Assembly (NCBI GenBank): GCA_937959095.1
Contig: CALGLY010000235.1
Coordinates: 1-5,306, forward strand
Reading direction: 5' to 3'
DNA from: an uncultured Saprospiraceae bacterium
GTDB taxonomy: Bacteria > Bacteroidota > Bacteroidia > Chitinophagales > Saprospiraceae
Length of the DNA stretch: 5,306 nucleotides
In this document: piece after piece, positions 1-5,306 of the stretch
How the letters are laid out: every line of letters starts with the position of its first letter
Position numbering within the stretch: the first letter of the stretch is position 1
The notes under the pieces: generated by a model
The model's input: the letters and a program-made list of their open reading frames with translations, nothing else
Databases searched by the model: none
Told to the model about the DNA's origin: nothing
Position numbers and translations under genes: made by a program

Positions 1-7
1 AAAAAAA

Positions 8-1315
8 ATGGCATCATTTAAAGTTATCGGCGGACAGCCACTACAAGGAGAAATCACAGCACAAGGCGCGAAAAACGAAGCCCTACAAATTCTATGTGCC
101 GTACTTTTGACAGACGAGAAAGTTACTATTTCTAATATCCCAGATATAGTCGATGTACGTCGCCTGATTGATTTATTGCGCGGCTTAGGAGTGAAAGTAG
201 AGCGACTTACCCCTGATACGTATAGCTTTCAAGCAGATGCTATTGATTTGAAATTCTTTGAATCGGATGACTTTCGGCAAAATGCAACTAAAATACGAGG
301 CTCGGTGATGTTGCTTGGCCCGCTTTTGGCGCGTTATAAATATGCTTATCTTCCACAACCTGGCGGAGATAAAATCGGTCGCCGACGCATGGATACGCAC
401 TTCAATGGACTAGAAAAATTAGGCGCAAGCTTTACCTATGATTCCGAAAAGTACGTCTATAATATCCGCACACGCGGACTGAAAGGCGCGTACATCTGGA
501 TGGATGAAATATCCGTAACAGGTACTGCTAATGTTGTGATGGCGGCTGCGATGGCAAAAGGCAAAACCACGATTTATAATGCCGCTTGCGAACCCTATTT
601 GCAGCAACTCTGCAAGATGCTGAACCGCATGGGCGCACAGATAGAAGGCATCGGCTCGAACCTACTAATTATAGAAGGAGTAGATACCTTGAGTGGTACA
701 GAACACCGAATGCTCCCCGATATGATAGAAGTGGGAAGTTTCATTGGCTTGGCAGCTATGACACAATCCGATATTACGATTCGCGATTTGAATATTCATC
801 AGCTTGGCATCATCCCTAGAGTTTTTCGACAAATGGGGATAAAAATGGAAATAGGTGAAGATTATATTCGCGTACCCTACCAAGAAAGCTATGAAATTCA
901 AACCTTCATGGATGGCTCCATTATGACGGTTTATGATGCGCCTTGGCCAGGCTTCACGCCCGACTTGATGAGTATTATTTTGGTACTCGCCACTCAAGCC
1001 AAAGGCAGTGTCCTCATTCATCAAAAGATGTTTGAAAGTCGCCTTTTCTTTGTGGATAAACTCATAGATATGGGCGCGCAAATCATTCTTTGTGATCCGC
1101 ATCGCGCTACCGTTATTGGACTCAATCGTCGGCATTCCTTACGCGGTATTCGCATGACTTCGCCCGATATTCGAGCAGGAGTGGCTTTACTTATCGCCGC
1201 GCTTTCTGCAAAGGGAACAAGTATCATCGACAATATTAATCAAATAGATAGAGGCTATCAAGATATTGATGGTCGCTTGCGCGCTTTGGGAGCGAATATT
1301 ACACGGCAAGAGTAA
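8..1315 (+). CDS. murA: UDP-N-acetylglucosamine 1-carboxyvinyltransferase (MurA), Asp-type active site
   Basis: MurA transfers enolpyruvate from phosphoenolpyruvate to UDP-GlcNAc in the cytoplasm, the first committed step of peptidoglycan synthesis. The 435-residue product shows the EPSP-synthase-like fold signatures throughout. It has Lys22-Asn23 in GAKNEAL, Arg97 in KIRGSVMLLGP, and the catalytic loop PGGDKIGRRR at 118-127. It also has the PWPGFTPDL segment with Asp319 (counterpart of E. coli Asp305), Arg389 in PDIRAG, and Arg415 in DRGYQDIDGRLRALGAN near the C-terminus. The loop residue equivalent to E. coli Cys115 is Asp121. In known Asp-type MurA enzymes this keeps activity but prevents covalent inactivation by fosfomycin. 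The length is slightly above the 419 residues of E. coli MurA. ATG at 8 gives the usual family start; only seven A bases lie before it, so no promoter or upstream context is visible. A murZ-type paralogue elsewhere in the genome cannot be excluded. Confidence 0.96.
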   Translation: MASFKVIGGQPLQGEITAQGAKNEALQILCAVLLTDEKVTISNIPDIVDVRRLIDLLRGLGVKVERLTPDTYSFQADAIDLKFFESDDFRQNATKIRGSVMLLGPLLARYKYAYLPQPGGDKIGRRRMDTHFNGLEKLGASFTYDSEKYVYNIRTRGLKGAYIWMDEISVTGTANVVMAAAMAKGKTTIYNAACEPYLQQLCKMLNRMGAQIEGIGSNLLIIEGVDTLSGTEHRMLPDMIEVGSFIGLAAMTQSDITIRDLNIHQLGIIPRVFRQMGIKMEIGEDYIRVPYQESYEIQTFMDGSIMTVYDAPWPGFTPDLMSIILVLATQAKGSVLIHQKMFESRLFFVDKLIDMGAQIILCDPHRATVIGLNRRHSLRGIRMTSPDIRAGVALLIAALSAKGTSIIDNINQIDRGYQDIDGRLRALGANITRQE

Positions 1316-1361
1316 AAAAATGGCTCTACATGATTTTACTACATAATTGCAGGTAGAGTCA
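1314..1361. terminator. Hairpin just after murA, possible bidirectional terminator
   Basis: Arms 1321-1329 (TGGCTCTAC) and 1353-1361 (GTAGAGTCA) pair over 9 bp with a 23-base loop. On the + strand the one imperfect pair is a G-U wobble. The stem starts six bases after the murA stop and is followed by a moderately T-rich stretch. Read on the minus strand, the same stem is followed at once by seven T residues (complement of 1314-1320), the classic intrinsic-terminator layout, but the imperfect pair becomes a C-A mismatch. It could end murA transcripts, incoming galK transcripts, or both. Confidence 0.45.
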
Positions 1362-1378
1362 CAGATTTCTATATTTCG

Positions 1379-1411
1379 AGGCTTACTAATTTTTTAAAAA
1401 TTAGTAAGCCT
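1379..1411. terminator. Perfect 33-base palindrome, likely bidirectional terminator
   Basis: AGGCTTACTAATTTTT at 1379-1394 is the exact reverse complement of 1396-1411, with a single central base. A realistic RNA stem is about 12-14 bp with a small A/T loop, and it forms equally well from either strand. It lies between the convergent murA and galK, where a shared terminator is expected. The flanking U tract is weak on both sides, so Rho-independent strength is uncertain. Confidence 0.5.
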
Positions 1412-1468
1412 ATTTCATTATGAAGAACAGCATCAAATGTCTAGTTTATTCTTGGATGTTGCCTTATT

Positions 1469-1498
1469 GTTTGGCTTGAATAAAAAGTCAAGTCAAAC
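1469..1498. other. Third intergenic hairpin between murA and galK
   Basis: GTTTGGCTTGA at 1469-1479 pairs with TCAAGTCAAAC at 1488-1498 over 11 bp, with an 8-base A-rich loop. The single imperfect position is a G-U pair on the + strand and a C-A mismatch on the minus strand, so a plus-strand RNA would fold better. No U tract follows in either direction. It may be a 3'-end stability element or simply a spacer palindrome. A weaker stem, TTGATT/AATCAA at 1559-1574, sits just beyond the galK stop. Confidence 0.35.
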
Positions 1499-1583
1499 TT
1501 ACTCAAGTAGTACCCCTATAAAGCCAATTTATTATCATAGTATTAATTTACAATGTACTTGATTGATAAATCAAACATACTTT

Positions 1584-2738
1584 TCACAATCGAACGACCT
1601 GCACTCCAGCCCCAGCCTTCACCTGATAGATTTCCGCTTTCAATCCTGTTTCTAACTGATAAGCAGCTTTTATTTTACTAAGAATACGCTGGGCATTTGC
1701 TTTTTCTACAATATTGATAGTGCAGCCCCCAAAGCCGCCACCCATCATTCGGCTGCCTAGTATTTCAGGATTCGAGATGGCTAAAGCAACTAATAAATCT
1801 ATCTCTGGTACCGTGATTTGGTATTCCTCACGCATACCTTTATGCGAAGCTTGCAGGAGTTTACCCAATGCTTTTAAATCGCCTTTCCGAAGGGCAGCAC
1901 TAGCATCCAAGACACGCTCATTTTCGTGTAGCACATAGCGGGCGCGTTTGTAGTCTTTCACCACCAATTCATCGGTGAGTTCCTCTAGTCTATCCATCGA
2001 AATATCTCGTAAGCTTTCGATTGTAGCATCCTGCTGCTGTGCCAAAGTTACTACCCGTTCGCAGCTTGCGCGTCGCTCATTGTAGCCCGAATCCGCAGCT
2101 AATTCATGCTTCACATTCGAGTTGATGATATATAATTCATAATCGCCTAGCTCTAGTGGAATACGTTGTGTTTCGAGGCTTTTACAGTCGAGGAGCAAAG
2201 CACTATTTTCTGCTCCGAAAAGGGAAGCATATTGATCCATTAGTCCGCAATTCAACCCAATGCGATGCTCAGTTGCTTGTGCGATCAGTGCGATCTCTTT
2301 GCGAGAAAGGTCTAAACTGTAAAGCTCCTTCATACCATACACAAAACCACAGCACAAGGCCGCCGAAGAAGAAAGTCCTGCACCTACTGGAATATCACCA
2401 CTCAATACGCCTGCTGCACCTGCTATTTGGTGTCCTCGTTTTTGAAGTTCCTGCGCGGCAGCGAGTAAGTATTTCCCCCAAGAAGGCATCGTTTCCACCT
2501 CGTCCTTAATATCAAATTGGATGTGTTCATCAAATTGCGGAGAATAAAACTCGAATTGCGTAGTTTCTTTTTTGCCTAATGCAAAATAGATATATTTATC
2601 AATGGCAGCAGGTAGCACCCAGCCTAAATTATAGTCGGTATGTTCGCCAATAATATTGATGCGCCCCGGAGCTTGCACCAATACATTCGGTGCTTGAAAA
2701 AGCTGGGTATAGCGCTGTGCGATTTGTTGTAGTAGCAT
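1584..2738 (-). CDS. galK: Galactokinase
   Basis: GalK phosphorylates alpha-D-galactose at C1 using ATP, the entry step of the Leloir pathway, in the cytoplasm. The three GHMP-kinase motifs are intact. The galactokinase signature GRINIIGEHTDYN is at residues 25-37, with Arg26 and the sugar-contacting Glu32, His33 and Asp35. The phosphate-binding loop PVGAGLSSSAA is at 117-127 and GGGFGG is at 333-338. The catalytic base is Asp168 in NCGLMDQY. With ATG at 2738 the protein is 384 residues, close to the 382 of E. coli GalK. A TTG codon four residues upstream (2750) is also in frame but gives an atypical N-terminus and falls inside the upstream inverted repeat. No Shine-Dalgarno motif precedes the start. 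No galT, galM or sugar transporter gene lies in the window. The exonuclease gene upstream is on the same strand, 91 bases away. Confidence 0.96.
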   Translation of the reverse strand: MLLQQIAQRYTQLFQAPNVLVQAPGRINIIGEHTDYNLGWVLPAAIDKYIYFALGKKETTQFEFYSPQFDEHIQFDIKDEVETMPSWGKYLLAAAQELQKRGHQIAGAAGVLSGDIPVGAGLSSSAALCCGFVYGMKELYSLDLSRKEIALIAQATEHRIGLNCGLMDQYASLFGAENSALLLDCKSLETQRIPLELGDYELYIINSNVKHELAADSGYNERRASCERVVTLAQQQDATIESLRDISMDRLEELTDELVVKDYKRARYVLHENERVLDASAALRKGDLKALGKLLQASHKGMREEYQITVPEIDLLVALAISNPEILGSRMMGGGFGGCTINIVEKANAQRILSKIKAAYQLETGLKAEIYQVKAGAGVQVVRL

Positions 2739-2747
2739 GAAATAACG

Positions 2748-2827
2748 CAAGTTGCGTTTGTATTAGAGTATCAGATATTAAGTGCCTCACGCTAATTATA
2801 CCTGATACAAAGTTGCCTCGCAACTTG
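2748..2827. repeat. Composite inverted repeat filling the exonuclease-galK spacer
   Basis: Outer arms CAAGTTGCG (2748-2756) and CGCAACTTG (2819-2827) are perfect 9-bp complements. Inner arms GTATCAGATAT (2768-2778) and ATACCTGATAC (2798-2808) pair over 11 bp, with one position that is A-C on the + strand and U-G on the minus strand. The two arms are separated by unpaired stretches of 11 and 10 bases, so both sides share the layout CAAGTTGCG-spacer-GTATCAGRTAT in opposite orientation. A second local stem, AAGTTGC/GCAACTT (2810-2826, 3-base loop), and a TTTGTAT/ATACAAA pair (2757-2763 with 2805-2811) compete with these pairings. The element starts two bases after the exonuclease stop and ends nine bases before the galK ATG. 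It may be a leader RNA structure for galK or a dispersed REP/MITE-like repeat; the sequence alone does not decide. Confidence 0.6.
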
Positions 2828-2829
2828 AG

Positions 2830-3408
2830 TTAGATAATATCTTCTATTTCATTCAACTTAAAAAAGCAAGCTGCACAAGCTTTGGTATCTGCTAGTGCAT
2901 CGTGGGCATTTTTGAAGTTTTCTCCGAAGAGTTTGATATGCAATTCTTTAAGGGAAGGCCATTTATAACCGCCACTCTTGCGGTTTGGTATTTTACAGAA
3001 CCAAGTACCTTCCTGCATGGTGCAATAGCGTTCGGAACTGAATAAAAGATGATTCACACTCTTCCGTATGAACTCTGCACCGACCACTTTTTCATCGAAA
3101 TTCATATTGTGTGCAATGATATATTCCGCTTTGTTGATGGCCACTGAAAATTTGGTCAATACCTCTTTCAAATCTACTCCTTCTTCCAGCGCTTTTTCCG
3201 TAGAAATGCCATGCACTTGCTCCGATTCGTAAGGAATTTCATAGCCATCTGGCTTAATGATATAGTTGTGCGAATCGGTGAGTTCTTCCTGTTCATTATA
3301 AACCAACCAAGCGATTTGTACCATGCGTGGCCAATTGAAAGTATCGCTTACAGGGCGTTTCCAACTGCGGGGAAGCCCTGTGGTTTCTACATCAAAAAAA
3401 AGATACAT
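2830..3408 (-). CDS. DnaQ-like 3'-5' exonuclease (DEDDh family)
   Basis: This 192-residue protein has the complete DEDDh exonuclease active site. Exo I is FDVETTG with Asp6 and Glu8, Exo II is AHNMNFDEKV with Asp105, and Exo III is HDALADTKA with His169 and Asp174. The family-typical VHGIS is at 65-69. Such enzymes remove nucleotides from 3' ends using two metal ions coordinated by the four acidic residues. It is shorter than the 243-residue E. coli proofreading subunit DnaQ (epsilon) and has no polymerase, GIY-YIG or other fused domain. It may be a stand-alone repair or RNA-processing nuclease rather than the replicative proofreader; substrate cannot be told from sequence. The ATG at 3408 places the Exo I motif at residues 5-11, as usual for the family, and no Shine-Dalgarno motif is present. 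Short tandem repeats lie immediately upstream. galK follows on the same strand. Confidence 0.9.
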   Translation of the reverse strand: MYLFFDVETTGLPRSWKRPVSDTFNWPRMVQIAWLVYNEQEELTDSHNYIIKPDGYEIPYESEQVHGISTEKALEEGVDLKEVLTKFSVAINKAEYIIAHNMNFDEKVVGAEFIRKSVNHLLFSSERYCTMQEGTWFCKIPNRKSGGYKWPSLKELHIKLFGENFKNAHDALADTKACAACFFKLNEIEDII

Positions 3409-3417
3409 AGGTGATAA

Positions 3418-3445
3418 ATTGACAATTTAAAATTGACAATTGATA
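3418..3445. repeat. Heptamer short tandem repeat upstream of the exonuclease gene
   Basis: Four consecutive 7-base units read ATTGACA, ATTTAAA, ATTGACA and ATTGATA. As a result AAATTGACAATT occurs twice (3416-3427 and 3430-3441) at a 14-base period. The array begins nine bases upstream of the exonuclease ATG, so it lies in that gene's leader or promoter. It resembles the short tandemly repeated heptamers known between genes of cyanobacteria and some other bacteria. Units are few and imperfect. Confidence 0.55.
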
Positions 3446-3493
3446 ATGATTTTGTAGTTCAATTTATTGAATCGCTTTCACTCATTATCAATT
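3438..3493. repeat. 12-bp inverted repeat enclosing a smaller palindrome
   Basis: AATTGATAATGA (3438-3449) is the exact reverse complement of TCATTATCAATT (3482-3493). The 32-base interior contains TTCAAT/ATTGAA (3458-3463 with 3466-3471). The left arm overlaps the last heptamer repeat. It could be an operator, a cruciform-prone site or a relic of a palindromic repeat. No matching regulator is encoded in the window. Confidence 0.5.
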
Positions 3494-3536
3494 CAAATAA
3501 ATAGGTAGGCACAAAGTACATAAAAGACGCTAGTAG

Positions 3537-3699
3537 TAGACCTTATTCTAAAGTATTTTGTAAGCAGCTAAAAGGTCTTTTAATCCTATTTTTTGTTAAA
3601 AAATAGTACCGTAACTACGGCTATGCTACGATTTTTTGCCTCAAATAGTATCAAAATACTCTTTTCCATGCAATACAAAATACTTCAGAATAAGATCTA
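3537..3699. mobile_element. Candidate MITE with imperfect terminal inverted repeats
   Basis: Positions 3539-3562 and 3674-3697 are reverse complements over 24 bp except at two positions (3541/3695 and 3550/3686). The 159-base unit begins GACC and ends GATC, and TA lies on each side (3537-3538, 3698-3699), which would fit a TA target duplication. TA is self-complementary, so it may simply be part of the arms. The 111-base interior encodes no protein and is rich in small palindromes: AAAAG/CTTTT (3570-3581), CTATTTTTT/AAAAAATAG (3586-3606), CCGTA/TACGG (3609-3620) and AGTAT/ATACT (3647-3660). AAGGTCT at 3572-3578 also mirrors the left end AGACCTT. Size, terminal repeats and lack of coding fit a non-autonomous insertion-sequence derivative. 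A transposase source cannot be assigned, and a long structured RNA or terminator region is the alternative. Confidence 0.5.
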
Positions 3700-3915
3700 G
3701 TGGAAGAAAAATAAATGTACAATTTTTATGATTTTCCTCTCTCTCCAATGGATTGGTGGACTGAATAAATTTTGTTATTGATTTCAGCCCTGCGGTTTCA
3801 ACGATGGAGAACTTCTCTTGGAGTATTTTTGTAAAAAAATTAAAAACTTGTCATCTCTAAACATACTCTTAGGGAGCGATGTACTAGACCAAATGCTTAC
3901 TTATAAGAAAAAAAT
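3700..3915. other. Non-coding stretch with no assignable feature
   Basis: This AT-rich spacer continues the gap between the exonuclease and kinase genes. I see only short palindromes: CCAAT-GG-ATTGG at 3745-3756 and GAGAA-C-TTCTC at 3807-3817. It has no recognisable RNA gene. Reading frames here are short, lack good starts and resemble no family I know. Confidence 0.5.
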
Positions 3916-3923
3916 TATCTTTG
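3916..3923 (+). promoter_or_regulatory. Possible Bacteroidota-type -7 promoter element
   Basis: TATCTTTG matches the Bacteroidota -7 consensus TAnnTTTG exactly and lies 37 bases before the kinase start. This would put the transcription start near 3929 with a leader of about 30 bases. The companion -33 TTG/TTTG element is not clear: only AATG occurs around 3892-3895. The call rests on one short motif and its position. Confidence 0.4.
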
Positions 3924-3960
3924 GGAGGAACATCCGATTTTTTAAACACAACTTCTACCA

Positions 3961-5306
3961 ATGCCTTCTAATCAGAAAATATTTTCGCCAAGTGTACGGA
4001 AACGAAAAGCGTATGCAACTGCTTTTCGGGTATTTTTGAGCTATGCTTGGCTAAATCTAAGAAGTAAGTTTTTGGGGCAAGTTTATTTCGATAAGCGCAT
4101 TAAAGGAGTACACCTCAAAAATGCAGATCGTATAAAAAAGCGGGTGCAAGAATTGCAGGGCTTATTTGTGAAATTTGGACAACTCATTTCCAATCTTTCT
4201 AATGTTTTGCCGGAAGAATTTCGCGCACCTCTCGAAGAGTTGCAGGATAAAATACCAGCTCGTCCTTACCAAGAAATAGAATATACCATTCAGCAACAAC
4301 TAGGGCAAAATCCAGACCAAGTTTTCACCAACTTTAATAAAACACCGCTTGCTGCGGCTTCTATCGGGCAAGTGCATCGCGCAGAACTAGAAGGGGAGCA
4401 AGTCGTAGTGAAAATTCAGCATCAGAATATAGATACTATCGCGAAAGCAGATTTACAAATACTCGAAAATCTTGTGAAAATCCATGCTTTTTTCATGAAC
4501 ATGAAAGGCTTGGAACACACTTATGAGCAGGTGCGCCTGATGATAGAAGATGAACTCGACTATGAACGCGAAGCCGAATCGATGCAGGAAATAGCAAGAA
4601 GTCTGGAAAATAGTCCAGAATTGCGCGTGAAAATTCCGAAAGTATACATCGAATATAGTACGACTAAAATCTTGGTTTCGACCTACTGCGAAGGCGTAAA
4701 TATTGGACATACAGAAGAGTTAGCGCAATGGAATCTGGATTTAGAAGATGTTGCTAAACGCTTAATCGAACTCTTTTGCAAAATGCTGCTTGTAGATGGT
4801 TTTTATCATGCCGATCCGCATCCAGGGAATATTCTATTGAATAAAGAAGGAGAATTGATTCTACTCGATTTTGGTGCTGTAGCCCATCTGCGCCCCGTGT
4901 TCAAGAAAGCTCTCGCTGATTTGATAGAAGCCGTCATTCGGAATGATACAGAAGCCACCGTTCTTGCACTCCGAAAAATGGGCTTTCTAAGTTCAGATAA
5001 AGCATCCATAAAATTTGTGGAAAAATTGATTGGGGAATTCAAGGAATTCCTACAAGAGGAAGTAGAATTTGATGGACTCAATTTCCAAAACGTAAGACTG
5101 AATTCGGGGCTGTCTTCTATAGCAGGCTTACTAAAAAAAGTGAGTCTTCGGGAAGTCTCTAATAAAATTCAAATCCCGAAAGAGCATATCTTATTAAATA
5201 GAACGATTGTATTACTAATCGGTAATGCCTACCAACTTTCACCTGAACTCGATTTGATAAAAGTCATACGTCCTTACTTGAAAAATCATATTTTGGATGA
5301 GGATAA
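3961..5306 (+). CDS. ABC1/AarF/UbiB-family atypical kinase, 3' end outside the window
   Basis: The frame stays open for 448 codons to the window edge. The family's signature features are present in order: the KxGQ motif (Lys71-Phe-Gly-Gln74), the alanine-rich nucleotide loop AAASIGQVH at 131-139, the ATP-site Lys151 in VVVKIQ, and the ExD motif Glu198-Leu-Asp200. The catalytic loop HADPHPGN is at 283-290, and LLDFGAV at 301-307 holds the metal-binding Asp303. Family members (UbiB, yeast Coq8, human COQ8A/ADCK3) are membrane-associated ATPase/kinase-like proteins supporting isoprenoid quinone synthesis or lipid homeostasis. Most Bacteroidota use menaquinone, so a ubiquinone-specific role is doubtful here. 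ATG at 3961 follows an in-frame TAA at 3943-3945 and is the only reasonable start; no Shine-Dalgarno motif is adjacent. Any C-terminal membrane segments of the UbiB type would lie beyond the window. Confidence 0.93.
   Translation, partial: MPSNQKIFSPSVRKRKAYATAFRVFLSYAWLNLRSKFLGQVYFDKRIKGVHLKNADRIKKRVQELQGLFVKFGQLISNLSNVLPEEFRAPLEELQDKIPARPYQEIEYTIQQQLGQNPDQVFTNFNKTPLAAASIGQVHRAELEGEQVVVKIQHQNIDTIAKADLQILENLVKIHAFFMNMKGLEHTYEQVRLMIEDELDYEREAESMQEIARSLENSPELRVKIPKVYIEYSTTKILVSTYCEGVNIGHTEELAQWNLDLEDVAKRLIELFCKMLLVDGFYHADPHPGNILLNKEGELILLDFGAVAHLRPVFKKALADLIEAVIRNDTEATVLALRKMGFLSSDKASIKFVEKLIGEFKEFLQEEVEFDGLNFQNVRLNSGLSSIAGLLKKVSLREVSNKIQIPKEHILLNRTIVLLIGNAYQLSPELDLIKVIRPYLKNHILDED

Noticed and set aside
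665..1135. A 156-codon reading frame antisense to murA
   Set aside because: It lies wholly inside a clear murA, and its translation has no recognisable domain.
1420..1479. Possible 19-codon peptide starting ATG AAG AAC in the murA-galK spacer
   Set aside because: It is too short to support, has no ribosome binding or promoter evidence, and its end overlaps the arm of a hairpin.
1572..1579. Minus-strand TATGTTTG, an exact TAnnTTTG word
   Set aside because: It is just downstream of the galK stop with no gene to serve in that direction, so it is probably a chance match in AT-rich sequence.
2156..2509. A 117-codon reading frame antisense to galK
   Set aside because: It is a shadow of galK with no family resemblance; the galK frame carries all three GHMP motifs.
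2739..2750. Upstream TTG start for galK, adding four residues
   Set aside because: ATG at 2738 gives the normal family N-terminus and length; TTG at 2750 lies in the arm of the inverted repeat.
3804..3860. Possible 18-codon leader peptide upstream of the kinase gene
   Set aside because: It lies upstream of the only promoter-like word and shows no attenuator features.
3923..3930. GGGAGGAA as a ribosome binding site
   Set aside because: It is about 30 bases upstream of the kinase ATG, with no start codon at a workable distance, and the other genes here lack Shine-Dalgarno motifs.
3818..4039. A 73-codon plus-strand reading frame with a TTG start
   Set aside because: It overlaps the first 79 bases of the well-supported kinase gene in another frame, resembles no family I know, has no ATG near its start and sits in AT-rich spacer.
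4453..5081. Two minus-strand reading frames (4453-4710 and 4806-5081)
   Set aside because: Both are antisense to the kinase gene, whose motifs prove the plus-strand frame.

Overview
This is an ordinary chromosomal segment, probably from a member of the Bacteroidota. Several things point there: moderately AT-rich coding sequence, no Shine-Dalgarno motif in front of any visible start, a TAnnTTTG-type promoter word upstream of one gene, and a MurA with Asp in place of the catalytic-loop Cys followed by IGRRR. The phylum call is an inference from protein style and promoter shape, not a database match.

Layout. Positions 8-1315 (+) hold a complete murA, the first committed step of peptidoglycan synthesis. 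Positions 1316-1583 are a spacer between convergent genes, with three hairpins that probably end transcription from one or both sides. Positions 1584-2738 (-) encode galactokinase (galK). Positions 2739-2829 are a 91-base spacer almost filled by a two-armed composite inverted repeat, which would be transcribed as the galK leader if galK is read through from upstream. Positions 2830-3408 (-) encode a small DEDDh (DnaQ-like) 3'-5' exonuclease. Positions 3409-3960 are a divergent spacer of about 550 bases. It contains a heptamer-type short tandem repeat next to the exonuclease start, a 12-bp inverted repeat, a 159-bp candidate MITE with 24-bp imperfect terminal inverted repeats, and a putative promoter. 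From 3961 to the window end (+) runs an ABC1/AarF/UbiB-family atypical kinase, open at the right edge.

The four genes do not form an obvious pathway: cell-wall precursor synthesis, galactose phosphorylation, a nuclease and an isoprenoid-quinone/lipid-associated kinase. galK and the exonuclease gene share a strand and could be co-transcribed. murA is convergent to them and the kinase gene is divergent. No tRNA, rRNA, CRISPR array, phage gene or transposase gene was seen. I found no convincing new multi-gene system. The items most worth checking are the non-coding repeats (the galK leader element and the candidate MITE) and the Asp-type MurA active site.
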